Shown here in pieces: positions 15,330 through 23,690 of a stretch of DNA of 64,000 nucleotides; positions within the stretch are counted from its first letter, which is position 1, and every line of letters begins with the position of its first letter. The notes below the pieces were generated by a model that saw nothing but the letters and a program-made list of their open reading frames with translations, was not told the origin of the DNA and searched no databases. The position numbers and the translations under genes were made by a program. The stretch spans positions 21,527 to 85,526 of the forward strand of contig NZ_LZKQ01000331.1 in the NCBI RefSeq assembly GCF_001668675.1. Reading direction: 5' to 3'. Origin of the DNA: Mycobacterium asiaticum. GTDB taxonomy: Bacteria; Actinomycetota; Actinomycetes; Mycobacteriales; Mycobacteriaceae.

Positions 15330-15725
15330 GTGGCGCGCCCGGACTATCGAGAGCTTGCAGCGATTTTCGCCGGCGGCGCGCTGGGCTCGTTGGCCAGAGC
15401 CGGGCTGGCCACCCTCGCCGGTCCCGATCCGGCACGCTGGCCCTGGCCTACGTTCGTCGTCAACATCGTCGGCGCCTTCCTGCTCGGGTACTTCACCACC
15501 CGACTGCTGGAACGCTTGCCACTGTCCAGCTATCGCCGTCCGCTGCTGGGCACCGGGTTGTGCGGCGGGCTGACCACGTTCTCCACCATGCAGGTCGAGA
15601 CGGTCCGGATGATCGAGCACGGCCATTGGGTGCTGGCCACCAGCTACACGCTCGTCAGCATCGCGCTGGGCCTGTTGGCGGTGTACCTGGCCACGGCCCT
15701 GGTCCGCCGAGTGCGTATCCGATGA
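15330..15725 (+). CDS. crcB: Fluoride channel CrcB/Fluc, first subunit
   Basis: 131 residues with four membrane segments. The GTG at 15330 follows GGGAGG by nine bases; longer in-frame starts upstream lack a ribosome site. Fluc markers are present: GGALGSLARAGL, FVVNIVGAFLLGY (conserved Asn in the pore) and GLCGGLTTFSTM (Phe-box and Na-binding turn). It exports toxic fluoride as a small dual-topology dimer. Actinobacteria often have two unequal copies forming a heterodimer, and the partner starts 4 bases inside this gene. Confidence 0.92.
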   Translation: MARPDYRELAAIFAGGALGSLARAGLATLAGPDPARWPWPTFVVNIVGAFLLGYFTTRLLERLPLSSYRRPLLGTGLCGGLTTFSTMQVETVRMIEHGHWVLATSYTLVSIALGLLAVYLATALVRRVRIR

Positions 15726-16090
15726 CGACCGTTCTGGTCTGGCTGGGCGTCATGGTCATCGGCGGCGTCGGATCGGTGGCGCGGTTTCTGGTGGACCGGT
15801 CCGTCGCCCGCCGGGTCGGCCGCGGATTTCCGTTCGGCACGCTGACGGTCAACATCACCGGTGCCGCCCTGCTCGGGTTCCTCGCCACCCTCGCGCTGCC
15901 GAAGGACGTGGCCTTGCTGGCCGGCACCGCATTCGTCGGCGCGTACACCACATTTTCGACCTGGATGCTGGAAACCCAACGCCTCAGCGAGGAACGGCAG
16001 CTGCTCGTGGCGTTCGCGAATATCGCCGTCAGCGTCGTCCTCGGGCTGGCCGCGGCGGTACTGGGTCAGCGGATCGCGGGGCTGATATGA
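15722..16090 (+). CDS. crcB: Fluoride channel CrcB/Fluc, second subunit
   Basis: 122 residues and four membrane segments. The ATG overlaps the stop of the first crcB (ATGA). Fluc signatures are GGVGSVARFLVDR, LTVNITGAALLGF and AFVGAYTTFSTW. It probably pairs with the upstream product as a heterodimeric fluoride exporter. Its own stop overlaps the start of the DUF190 gene by 4 bases, so all three genes are translated as a coupled unit. No fluoride riboswitch was evident upstream of the first gene. Confidence 0.92.
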   Translation: MTTVLVWLGVMVIGGVGSVARFLVDRSVARRVGRGFPFGTLTVNITGAALLGFLATLALPKDVALLAGTAFVGAYTTFSTWMLETQRLSEERQLLVAFANIAVSVVLGLAAAVLGQRIAGLI

Positions 16091-17184
16091 GCGAACAGAG
16101 CCTGAAGCTGACCGCATACTTTGGCGAGCGGCAACGCGCCGTCAGCGAACCCAGGCGTTTTCTGGCCGACGGGATGCTGGACCTGTTCGGTGCCCGCGGA
16201 GTGGCCACCAGCGTCATGCTGCGCGGGATCGCCAGCTTCGGCCCCAAGGGCGATCTGCGCACCGATCAGTCGCTCAGCCTGTCCGAAGACCCGCCGGTCA
16301 CCATCGCGGCGGTCGACGTCGAATCCAAGATCCGTCCCCTGGTCGACGAGGTCGCGGCGATGACCGGTCGCGGCATGGTGACACTGGAACGAGCGCGATT
16401 GATCACCCGCGACAGCGGTACCGACGCCCTCAGCGAGATCGACAGCCGGACCGGGGACGCCGCCAAGCTCACCATCTACGTCGGCCGCCAGGTGCGCATC
16501 GCCGGCAAGCCCGCCCACTACACGATCTGCGAACTGCTGCATCGGCATTCATTCGCCGGTGCCACAGTGCTTCTCGGGGTCGACGGCACCGCATACGGTC
16601 AGCGCCAGCGGGCCCGCTTCTTCGGCCGCAACGTCAATGTCCCCCAGATGATTATCGCCGTCGGGTTGCCTGCGCAGGTGTCGGCCGCGGCCGCCGAACT
16701 GGCCCGGATGCTGCCGAACCCGTTGCTGACCGTCGAACGGGTGCGGCTGTGCAAACGCGACGGTGAGTTGTTCGCTCGCCCCCAGGAGTTGCCGGCCGCC
16801 GACAGCCAGGGCCGCACGCTGTGGCAGAAGCTGATGGTGCACACCGCCGAAGTCGGTCACGAGGAGACCCAACCGATCCACCGCGCGATAGTGCACCGGC
16901 TGATGCAGTCCCAGACGGCTCGCGGCGCCACCGTGCTGCGCGGCATCTGGGGTTTTCACGGTGACCATGAACCGCACGGCGACAAGCTTTTTCAGCTCAC
17001 CCGCAAGGTACCGCTGGCCACCATCATCGTCGACACACCACAGGCCGTCGCCCGCAGTTTCACCGTGGTCGACGAGCTGACGGCCCACCACGGATTGGTC
17101 ACCAGCGAAATGGTTCCCGCCGCCATATCGCTGGACGGCGCCCAACGCAGCGCCGAAACACCGCTTGCCGAATACGATTACTGA
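16087..17184 (+). CDS. DUF190 protein with three repeated domains
   Basis: 365 residues containing three copies of the DUF190 fold, at about 5-105, 127-225 and 243-350. Each has the pattern LTIYVG/LKLTAYFGE, then a G-A-x-V-L-G turn (GVATSVMLRGIASFG, GATVLLGVDGTAYG, GATVLRGIWGFHG) and an L-P-L/I-x-x-x-V strand. DUF190 proteins are PII-like ligand-binding folds that often accompany crcB; their role in fluoride resistance is not established. The gene is coupled to the second crcB by an ATGA overlap. A triple fusion is larger than the single-domain form of about 110 residues. Cytoplasmic. Confidence 0.88.
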   Translation: MSEQSLKLTAYFGERQRAVSEPRRFLADGMLDLFGARGVATSVMLRGIASFGPKGDLRTDQSLSLSEDPPVTIAAVDVESKIRPLVDEVAAMTGRGMVTLERARLITRDSGTDALSEIDSRTGDAAKLTIYVGRQVRIAGKPAHYTICELLHRHSFAGATVLLGVDGTAYGQRQRARFFGRNVNVPQMIIAVGLPAQVSAAAAELARMLPNPLLTVERVRLCKRDGELFARPQELPAADSQGRTLWQKLMVHTAEVGHEETQPIHRAIVHRLMQSQTARGATVLRGIWGFHGDHEPHGDKLFQLTRKVPLATIIVDTPQAVARSFTVVDELTAHHGLVTSEMVPAAISLDGAQRSAETPLAEYDY

Positions 17185-17315
17185 ACTGCTTACCTGGTCC
17201 AAAGACCGCGGCCTGAAGCAGCGCGAGCCGAACCTGGATGCGTTTTTCGGCTCGGGGTTTCGCAGCCAGGTTCGACCCGCGGGCTTGCGGGGACGTAACG
17301 CGACGAGCGGGCGAG

Positions 17316-17672
17316 TCAGCGACGCCCGAGCAGTTTCGCCAACACGGCCGCATGACTGATGTCGACCTCACGGGTCGAGGTGACCAGTGTGACCGCACCG
17401 CGCTTGGCCATGTCCCGCAGTTCGTCCAGGGCCGGACTGTCAGCAAGCTCCGCCTCGTAACGCGCCGCGAACTCGTCGAACAGCTCAGGCTGGTGGTGGT
17501 ACCAGTCCCGCAGCTCCTTCGACGGTGCCACGTCCTTACACCAGATGCCCACTCGCGGATCGTCCTTGCGGACCCCGCGTGGCCAGATGCGGTCCACCAG
17601 CACCCGCTGCCCCTCGTCGGGATCCGGCTCGTCGTAGATTCGAGCCAGCCGAACTTCACGCTTGGAACTCAT
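17316..17672 (-). CDS. DUF488 family protein
   Basis: 118 residues from the ATG at 17672 (MSSKREVRLARIYDEPDP); the open frame continues upstream, but without family resemblance. DUF488 motifs are visible: RVLVDRIWPRGV, WCKDVAPSKELRDWYHH and an ending VTLVTSTREVDISHAAVLA. The family's role is not established. It is convergent with the crcB-DUF190 operon, in the same place as Rv3073c in M. tuberculosis as I recall. Small, soluble and intact. Confidence 0.88.
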   Translation of the reverse strand: MSSKREVRLARIYDEPDPDEGQRVLVDRIWPRGVRKDDPRVGIWCKDVAPSKELRDWYHHQPELFDEFAARYEAELADSPALDELRDMAKRGAVTLVTSTREVDISHAAVLAKLLGRR

Positions 17673-17748
17673 TGCAGCACAGTAACTCTGGGCTTCATCG
17701 TCCGCCTCCTCGACGACATTCCTGCCAGCAGACGTTACGCCGGGTTTA

Positions 17749-18666
17749 TCAGTAGTGGTAGGTGTCCGACGGGGCCGGCGAGTGCACCTGCTCGTCTTCG
17801 AACTCCGAGGCCTCGATGCCGTACGCGCGTGCCAGATCCAGGATTTTGGTGGCACGGGCGATGCGCGGCAGGTCCGACCCGTTGCGGATCTCGCCGCCGT
17901 CCCGCTCGAACTCGGCGAAAAACTCTTTGGCCCAACCGATCTCTTCCTGGGACGGCGACAGGCCCTCGTTGACCACCGCGCACTGATCCGGCGACAGACA
18001 GATCTTGCCGGTCATGCCGAACTCCACGGACACCGCCGTCGCCTCGATGAGCTTCAGCGGGTTTGAACCGATGGTCGGCCCGTCGATGGCACTGGCCAGG
18101 CCCGCGGCCTTGGCGGCGATGGTGAACCGGGACCGCGCATACGCCAGGGTGGTCGGGTCTTCACCGAACCCGGTGTCGCGGCGGAAGTCGCCGATGCCGA
18201 ACGCCAGCCGGAAGGTGCCCTTGGCCGCCGCGATCTCGGTGATGCGCTCCAGCCCGCGGGCGGTTTCGACCAGCGCCACGATCGGCACGTTGGGTAGCCG
18301 CTTGGCGGTCTCGGTGACGTGATCGACGGATTCGACCATCGCCAGCATGACCCCGCCCACCGGTGTGTCGGCCAGCTTCGCGAGGTCCTCGGCCCACCAC
18401 GGCGTCCCGAAGCCGTTGACCCGCACCCAGTCGTTGTTGTCCGCGGAGAGCCAGCGCACCACGTTGTCGCGGGCGGTCACTTTGTCTTTCGGGGCCACCG
18501 CGTCCTCGATGTCGAAGACGACGATGTCGGCGCGAGACTGGGACGCGGCCTCGAACCGGTCGGCATGGGCGCCATTGACCAGCAGCCAGCTCCGGGCCAA
18601 GACCGGATCGAGGCGTGAGCCGATGTCGGCGGGATCCGTCGCGTCGTAGTTGGCGTGGTCATACAT
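17749..18666 (-). CDS. CitE-like CoA-ester lyase (HpcH/HpaI aldolase family)
   Basis: 305 residues. The family aldolase barrel shows the substrate/metal residues: ARSWLLVNGAHADRFEAA, VVFDIEDAVAPKDK (Glu/Asp metal ligands), VALVETARGLERI (metal Glu) and RLAFGIGDFRRDTG (Asp). Related mycobacterial enzymes cleave or hydrolyse malyl-, citramalyl- or similar CoA esters. No citrate lyase alpha or gamma subunits are present, so it acts alone and not in a citrate lyase complex. It is single-gene spaced between DUF488 and DUF2750-like genes, in the position of Rv3075c. The exact substrate is uncertain. Confidence 0.88.
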   Translation of the reverse strand: MYDHANYDATDPADIGSRLDPVLARSWLLVNGAHADRFEAASQSRADIVVFDIEDAVAPKDKVTARDNVVRWLSADNNDWVRVNGFGTPWWAEDLAKLADTPVGGVMLAMVESVDHVTETAKRLPNVPIVALVETARGLERITEIAAAKGTFRLAFGIGDFRRDTGFGEDPTTLAYARSRFTIAAKAAGLASAIDGPTIGSNPLKLIEATAVSVEFGMTGKICLSPDQCAVVNEGLSPSQEEIGWAKEFFAEFERDGGEIRNGSDLPRIARATKILDLARAYGIEASEFEDEQVHSPAPSDTYHY

Positions 18667-18731
18667 TGCGTGGTCGGCCGCCTCTGCATTCCGGTCGTGT
18701 CGAGCGTGTCGTCACTAACCGTAGCGGCAGG

Positions 18732-19106
18732 TCAACCGACCAGGGCACCGGCCAGATCCAGCGGTTCCACCTCGACACCCGCCAGATCCGCGTTGAAGTC
18801 CGGCCCCAGCAGGTGCCCGGCCTCGTGCATCTGGAGCAGCGGTCCGCTGGTGAACGTCGCGAGGTCCATCGACACGGGCGTCATGTCCTCCCACGGCCCG
18901 GTGGCGTGCCGCCCCGCATAGGCCGCGGCCGAGAAGATCAGGTGCACGATGACCGGTTCACCATCGTGCGTCAAGTAGTCGTTCGACTCCACCCAGGCGC
19001 CACGCAGGTCGGGATCGACCAGCAGCCATACCTCGTTTTCGGCTCGCACGCGAGCCACAAAGCGCTGGTAACGGGCGTGCAGGTCAGCTTGAAGATGTAA
19101 AGGCAT
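18732..19106 (-). CDS. DUF2750-like small protein
   Basis: 124 residues from the ATG at 19106 (MPLHLQADLHARYQ). The pattern RYQRFVARVRAENEVWLLVD, followed by an acidic, aromatic C-terminal half, resembles DUF2750 proteins, for which no function is known. Soluble, with no signal peptide and no Cys cluster. It is divergent from the SRPBCC gene across a 97-bp gap that holds an inverted repeat. The family call is by pattern only, but the reading frame with its codon bias looks real. Confidence 0.6.
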   Translation of the reverse strand: MPLHLQADLHARYQRFVARVRAENEVWLLVDPDLRGAWVESNDYLTHDGEPVIVHLIFSAAAYAGRHATGPWEDMTPVSMDLATFTSGPLLQMHEAGHLLGPDFNADLAGVEVEPLDLAGALVG

Positions 19107-19126
19107 GCCGCAGCTTACCAATAGAA

Positions 19127-19147
19127 ACAGTTGACTATGCAAACTGT
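19127..19147. promoter_or_regulatory. Inverted repeat in a divergent promoter gap
   Basis: ACAGTT and AACTGT are 6-bp perfect arms with a 9-base spacer. A TTGACT (19131-19136) inside could serve as a -35 box for the rightward SRPBCC-sulfatase pair. No neighbouring regulator gene is present. Confidence 0.3.
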
Positions 19148-19203
19148 ACGACGAATGTCGTGAATCGCCCACGAGGTGTGGGCGAAGGTGGTTGGATGGC
19201 CGC

Positions 19204-19653
19204 GTGGCAAACATCACCCGAAGTCGGACGGTGACGGCCCCACAGCAGGCGATCTGGGACATCCTGGCCGACTTCGGCGGCCTCAGTTCTTGGATGGACA
19301 GCGTCGACCATTCGTGCGTGTTGCGCCCCGGCCCCGACGGCGATCCCGTCGGCACCACCCGACGCGTGCAGATGGGCGGCAACGTGCTGGTGGAGACCAT
19401 CACCGAATTCGAGCCGCCCACCACGCTGGCCTATGACATCGAGGGGTTGCCGACCCGGTTGGGGAAGATGGCCAATCGCTGGACGCTGCAACCCGCGGGC
19501 GCAGCAACCGTGGTGACCCTGACGAGCACGCTCAAGATCGGTAACCGCCCGCCGGCCCACCTGGCCGAACGGGTGTTGCTGCGCTTCATGGCCAGGCAGT
19601 CCGACGCGCTGCTGGCCGGACTCGCCCATCGATTGGAGACCACGCATGTCTGA
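19204..19653 (+). CDS. SRPBCC/polyketide-cyclase-like ligand-binding protein
   Basis: 149 residues from the GTG at 19204 (VANITRSRTV); a TTG four codons earlier is an alternative. The N-terminal pattern TRSRTVTAPQQAIWDILADF with LSSWMDSV is the START-like fold opening, which builds a hydrophobic pocket. A long C-terminal helix (LAERVLLRFMARQSDALLAG) closes it. It may bind or modify a lipid-like ligand. The last 8 bases overlap the sulfatase start, so the two are co-translated, suggesting a shared substrate. This corresponds to the Rv3076-Rv3077 pair as I recall it. Confidence 0.8.
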   Translation: MANITRSRTVTAPQQAIWDILADFGGLSSWMDSVDHSCVLRPGPDGDPVGTTRRVQMGGNVLVETITEFEPPTTLAYDIEGLPTRLGKMANRWTLQPAGAATVVTLTSTLKIGNRPPAHLAERVLLRFMARQSDALLAGLAHRLETTHV

Positions 19654-21448
19654 CCGCCCCGACATCGTCATCATCATGACCGACGAGGAGCGCGCGGTGC
19701 CGCCCTACGAATCGGCCGATGTCCTCGCCTGGCGGCAGCGGGCCCTCCCCGGCCGCCGGTGGTTCGACGAACACGGCGTGAGTTTCACCCGGCACTACAC
19801 CGGTTCGCTGGCCTGCGTGCCGAGCCGACCCACAATCTTCACCGGCCAGTACCCCGACCTGCACGGCGTTACCCAGACCGACGGCATCGGCAAACGCTAC
19901 GACGACTCCCGGTTGCGCTGGCTGCGCGCCGGCGAGGTACCCACGCTGGGCAACTGGTTCCGGGTGGCCGGGTACGACACCCACTACGACGGCAAATGGC
20001 ACATCTCGCACGCCGACCTCGAGGATCCGGCGACCGGCGGCGCGCTGGCCACCAACGACGACGACGGTGTCGTCGACCCGGCGGCTGTGCAGCGCTATCT
20101 GGACGCCGATCGCCTCGCCCCCTACGGCTTCTCCGGGTGGGTGGGACCCGAACCCCATGGCGCCGGCAACGCCAACAGCGGCTACCGACGCGACCCGCTG
20201 ATCGCCGACCGGGTGGTGGCGTGGCTCGAGGACCGCTACGCGCGGCGCCGCGCCGGTGACGCCGCCGCACTGCGCCCGTTCCTGCTGGTGGCCAGCTTCG
20301 TCAACCCGCATGACATCGTGCTGTTCCCGGCCTGGGCGCGGCGCAGCCCGGTGCAGCCGTCGCCGCTGGATCCGCCGCCGGTGCCGCCGGCCCCCACCGC
20401 CGAAGAGGACCTGTCGACCAAGCCAGCCGCGCAGATCGCCTTCCGCGAGGCCTACTACTCGGGATACGGTCCGACGCCGGCCATCAGCCGCACCTACAAG
20501 CGGAACGCGCAGCGCTATCGAGACCTGTACTACCGCTTGCACGCCGAAGTCGACGCTCCGATCGACCGGGTGCGGCGCGCCGTCACCGAAGGCGGATCGG
20601 ACAACGCCGTCCTGGTGCGCACCTCCGACCACGGTGAGCTCCTCGGAGCGCACGGCGGCTTGCACCAGAAGTGGTTCAACATGTACGACGAGGCGACCCG
20701 GGTGCCGTTCGTCATCGCCCGCATCGGCCAGCAAGCGACACAGCCACGCGCCGTGACCGCGCCGACTTCGCATGTCGATCTGGTGCCGACCCTGCTCAGC
20801 GCGGCCGGCATCGACGTGGAGGCCGCGGCCACCGACCTCGCCGAGTCGTTCTCCGAGGTGCATCCGCTTCCCGGGCGTGACCTGATGCCCGTGGTGGACG
20901 GGGCACCCGCCGACGAGACCCGCGCTGTGTATCTGATGACGCGCGACAACGTGCTCGAGGGTGACACCGGGGCCTCGGCGCTGTCGCGTCAGCTCGGACG
21001 TGACGTGAATCCTCCTGCGCCGCTTCGCATCAAGCTGCCGGCACACGTAGCCTCAAACTTTGAGGGACTGGTGGCGCGCGTCGACGAGAGCGACGGCGGC
21101 GCCGGGCACCTGTGGAAGCTGGTGCGCACGTTCGACGACCCGGCCACCTGGACGGAGCCCGGCGTACGGCACCTGGCCGCGAACGGCATCGGCGGCGAGG
21201 CCTACCGCACCGATCCGATCGACGACCAGTGGGAACTGTATGACCTCACCACCGATGCCGTAGAGGCGGACAACAGGTGGGCCGACCCCGAATTGCATGA
21301 ATTGCGAACGTATCTGCGGATGCAGCTCAAGCAAGCGCGGGCGTCGTCGGTGCCCGAACGCAACCGGCCGTGGCCCTACGCCACTCGGCAACCACCCGAA
21401 GGCAAGTCGCAAGGGGTACTGCAGCGGGTGTTCGGGCGGTTCGGCTAG
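19646..21448 (+). CDS. Type I (formylglycine) sulfatase-family hydrolase
   Basis: 600 residues. IVIIMTDEER (metal Asp region at residue 13) and the activation box C57-VPSR (ACVPSRPTIFTGQYP) identify a type I sulfatase in which Cys57 is converted to formylglycine. Further metal/substrate residues appear in DGKWHISH, VASFVNPHD and RTSDHGELLGAHGG. There is no signal peptide, so it acts in the cytoplasm, where a formylglycine-generating enzyme would be needed. It hydrolyses a sulfate or phosphate ester; the substrate is unknown. Two-gene operon with the SRPBCC protein. Complete and normal length. Confidence 0.88.
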   Translation: MSDRPDIVIIMTDEERAVPPYESADVLAWRQRALPGRRWFDEHGVSFTRHYTGSLACVPSRPTIFTGQYPDLHGVTQTDGIGKRYDDSRLRWLRAGEVPTLGNWFRVAGYDTHYDGKWHISHADLEDPATGGALATNDDDGVVDPAAVQRYLDADRLAPYGFSGWVGPEPHGAGNANSGYRRDPLIADRVVAWLEDRYARRRAGDAAALRPFLLVASFVNPHDIVLFPAWARRSPVQPSPLDPPPVPPAPTAEEDLSTKPAAQIAFREAYYSGYGPTPAISRTYKRNAQRYRDLYYRLHAEVDAPIDRVRRAVTEGGSDNAVLVRTSDHGELLGAHGGLHQKWFNMYDEATRVPFVIARIGQQATQPRAVTAPTSHVDLVPTLLSAAGIDVEAAATDLAESFSEVHPLPGRDLMPVVDGAPADETRAVYLMTRDNVLEGDTGASALSRQLGRDVNPPAPLRIKLPAHVASNFEGLVARVDESDGGAGHLWKLVRTFDDPATWTEPGVRHLAANGIGGEAYRTDPIDDQWELYDLTTDAVEADNRWADPELHELRTYLRMQLKQARASSVPERNRPWPYATRQPPEGKSQGVLQRVFGRFG

Positions 21449-21457
21449 ACCCGAGCG

Positions 21458-22285
21458 TCAGGCCAGCGGCGCCAGCTGAGCCGCCAGCTCGTCGAGCCTG
21501 CGCAGCGTCTCATCGCGTGGCTCGCTCGGCAACTCCACCAAAACCCGCTCGACGCCCAGCGGCGCATAGCCGGCCAGGACATCGGGGCTCGCCTCACCCC
21601 ACTGACACACCGTCACCGGGACATCGGGGCCGGCCGTCTTGCGTAACTCGTCGAGTGGCCACGACAGCAACTCCGGGGACGGGCAGATCGCGATCCAGCC
21701 GGCTCCCAGGCGGGCGATCCGCTTGAAACTGGCCGGGCCGCCACCGACGTACAGCGGCGGATACGGCTTGGTTACCGGCTTGGGCCAGCAGTAGATCGGA
21801 TCGAAATCGACGTGCTTGCCGTGGAATTCGGCTTGCTCCTTGGTCCAGATCTCGATCATGGCGAGCAACCTCTCTTCGGCCACCCGGCCACGCACCGCGG
21901 GGTCGACACCGTGGTTGGCGACTTCCTCGCGCAGCCAACCCACACCCACTCCGAAGCGGAAACGACCCTGCGACACCAGATCCAGCGACGCGACCTCTTT
22001 GGCCGTGACGATGGGATCGCGTTCGGGAATCAGCGCGATCCCGGTGCCCAGCACCAGCCTTTGGGTGGCCACCCCCGCCGCGGTCAACGCCACAAACGGA
22101 TCCAGCGGCCGGTAGTACTTCCGCGGCAGCTCACCGCCGCCGGGGTAGGGGCTGTCGTGGTTGACCGGGATATGGGTGTGTTCGGCCACGAACAATGACT
22201 CGAACCCGCGCTCTTCGAGGGCACGTCCCAGTTCCGCCGGCCCGATGCTCTCGTCAGTGATGAACGCCAGAACACCGAAATCCAT
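21458..22285 (-). CDS. Luciferase-like (LLM) F420-dependent oxidoreductase
   Basis: 275 residues with the TIM-barrel start MDFGVLAFITDESIGPAELG and the family block SQGRFRFGVGVGWLREEVANHG, which lines the deazaflavin pocket. YPPLYVGGGPASFKRIARLG is the phosphate-binding turn. It is a member of the mycobacterial F420-dependent LLM class; the substrate is unknown. It ends 9 bases beyond the convergent sulfatase stop, and the DUF5994 gene lies 3 bases upstream, so the pair is one transcript. Confidence 0.87.
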   Translation of the reverse strand: MDFGVLAFITDESIGPAELGRALEERGFESLFVAEHTHIPVNHDSPYPGGGELPRKYYRPLDPFVALTAAGVATQRLVLGTGIALIPERDPIVTAKEVASLDLVSQGRFRFGVGVGWLREEVANHGVDPAVRGRVAEERLLAMIEIWTKEQAEFHGKHVDFDPIYCWPKPVTKPYPPLYVGGGPASFKRIARLGAGWIAICPSPELLSWPLDELRKTAGPDVPVTVCQWGEASPDVLAGYAPLGVERVLVELPSEPRDETLRRLDELAAQLAPLA

Positions 22286-22288
22286 CGC

Positions 22289-22795
22289 TTACTCCTCCGC
22301 GCGACTCGCGGCGAATTGCTGCCTGGCGGCATAGAGAATAGAGCCGGCGGTGTGAAAGGACGTGGTCTCGCAATACGCGGGATCGATCGGCAGATTGGCC
22401 GCACGCCGCAGCATCATCGTCGCCAGGGTGCTGTTGGTGGCATACGGAATTATCAGCACGTTCGCGCACGCGTCGCAGCTCTTGGCGCTGATGACGTGCT
22501 GATGCTTGAGCTGCCACCCTCGCCAGTTCAGATCGGGTGGGCGTTGCAGCGACGGCCAGTTGACGTTGATCCCGGTGATCTCGCCCAGCCGGTTACTGAG
22601 CGCCAGCACCAGGTCCGGCAGCTCACCACTGATCCGATCGGTACGCGGCCACCACGCACCGTCGATCTCCTGGCCCAGGTCAGATGCCAGGCTGAGTCGG
22701 ATAGGGGTGGCTCGTCGGCGGGCCACCAGAGGATATGTCACGGCGCGGTCGAACAGGTGGGGCGCATCAGGATCGTTCCTTCCCACCGCCGACAA
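22289..22795 (-). CDS. DUF5994-type hypothetical protein
   Basis: 168 residues. TPIRLSLASDLGQEIDGAWWP matches the DUF5994 signature seen in mycobacterial proteins of unknown function, followed by LPDLVLALSNRLG. The C-terminal half is ordinary soluble sequence with a few Cys (SCDACANVL), possibly a metal site. It is the first gene of a two-gene unit with the LLM enzyme. Its function is not known; co-transcription suggests only a loose metabolic link. Confidence 0.7.
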   Translation of the reverse strand: MSAVGRNDPDAPHLFDRAVTYPLVARRRATPIRLSLASDLGQEIDGAWWPRTDRISGELPDLVLALSNRLGEITGINVNWPSLQRPPDLNWRGWQLKHQHVISAKSCDACANVLIIPYATNSTLATMMLRRAANLPIDPAYCETTSFHTAGSILYAARQQFAASRAEE

Positions 22796-22942
22796 CCGAA
22801 CGGCTCACCGGCAAAGCTACGCCACCGGTCGCCCGGCCCCAACGGCGAGGTGGTCGTGGGCTCGATGCCACCGAACTATGCGTACTGTGGAATTAATGCC
22901 GGTTCGGCACGCAAATCCGCAATATGAGCGAGGATAGGTGGC

Positions 22943-23176
22943 ATGGCCATACAGGACTGGCGGGACGCACCCGAGATCCATCCGTCGGAGATCCGGGTAG
23001 GTGACGCCATCGGTACGGTGGACGCCGAGCATTCCCGCTACATCGTCAAAATGATCAGCGGCCCCCAATCGGGCCGCAAGCGCTGGACGTTCTTCGGTCG
23101 CGACGACCGGGGACAGGACTACGCCAGCACGTTCGGCGAGAACGATTTGGTGCGCAGGTTCGCCAAAGCATCCTGA
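22943..23176 (+). CDS. Small conserved-looking hypothetical protein
   Basis: 77 residues from an ATG preceded by GAGGATAGGTGGC. Sequence features: IHPSEIRVGDAIGTVDAEHS, then SGRKRWTFFGRDDRGQD. It is beta-rich, soluble and basic-acidic mixed, with no signal or membrane segment. The frame lies 19 bases before the Ddn-like gene and has the right codon bias, so I take it as real. No domain is recognised; it may be co-expressed with the F420-type protein. Confidence 0.6.
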   Translation: MAIQDWRDAPEIHPSEIRVGDAIGTVDAEHSRYIVKMISGPQSGRKRWTFFGRDDRGQDYASTFGENDLVRRFAKAS

Positions 23177-23195
23177 TGGTGTAGGCGCCGACACG

Positions 23196-23690
23196 ATGCC
23201 GAAATTCTCGCTGCCCGACGACGCGCCATCCGGGCTGACGTCCCCGGTGACCGCCAAAGTCATGAAGTACGCGTCCAAGGGGCACGTTGCGGTCTTCAAA
23301 CTCACCAATGGGCACGTCGGCAACAAATGGCGCATCGGCGCCGGCCTCCGCAAGCCCGTGCCGACGCTGCTGCTCGAACATCGGGGCCGCAAGTCGGGCC
23401 GCGAATTCACCACGCCGCTGCTGTATCTCGACGACGGCGACGACTTCGTGATCGTGGCGTCGCAGGGCGGTATGCCCAAGAACCCGCAGTGGTACCACAA
23501 CCTGGTCGCCAACCCCGACACCCGGATCCACGTGAAAGGCCGACGCAATCTCGAGGTCTCGGCCCGCGTCGCCACAGCCGAAGAGCGGGCCGAGCTGTGG
23601 CCGCGCTTGGTCGATCTGTACGCCGACTTCGCCAAGTATCAAAGCTGGACAGAGCGGCAGATCCCCGTGGTCATCCTTTCCCCACGTTGA
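23196..23690 (+). CDS. Ddn-like deazaflavin (F420)-dependent nitroreductase family protein
   Basis: 164 residues. The split-barrel core is visible: TLLLEHRGRKSGREFTTPLL (cofactor phosphate-binding RKSG), FVIVASQGGMPKNPQWYHNL and ANPDTRIHVKGRR. These motifs define the mycobacterial Ddn/DUF385 family, which uses F420H2 to reduce quinones, nitro compounds or alkenes. It is short, soluble and single-domain. It ends inside the convergent TetR gene by 20 bases. The natural substrate is unknown; quinone reduction is typical for the family. Confidence 0.88.
   Translation: MPKFSLPDDAPSGLTSPVTAKVMKYASKGHVAVFKLTNGHVGNKWRIGAGLRKPVPTLLLEHRGRKSGREFTTPLLYLDDGDDFVIVASQGGMPKNPQWYHNLVANPDTRIHVKGRRNLEVSARVATAEERAELWPRLVDLYADFAKYQSWTERQIPVVILSPR

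Noticed and set aside
19586..21046. A 486-codon minus-strand open frame opposite the sulfatase gene
   Set aside because: It is a shadow: the sulfatase frame has clear motifs (CVPSR, SDHGE) and the opposite frame has only low-complexity Arg/Gly/Val sequence, a by-product of high GC.
22817..23635. A 272-codon minus-strand frame across the small gene and the Ddn-like gene
   Set aside because: It spans two real plus-strand genes and has no domain; composition is typical of antisense frames.
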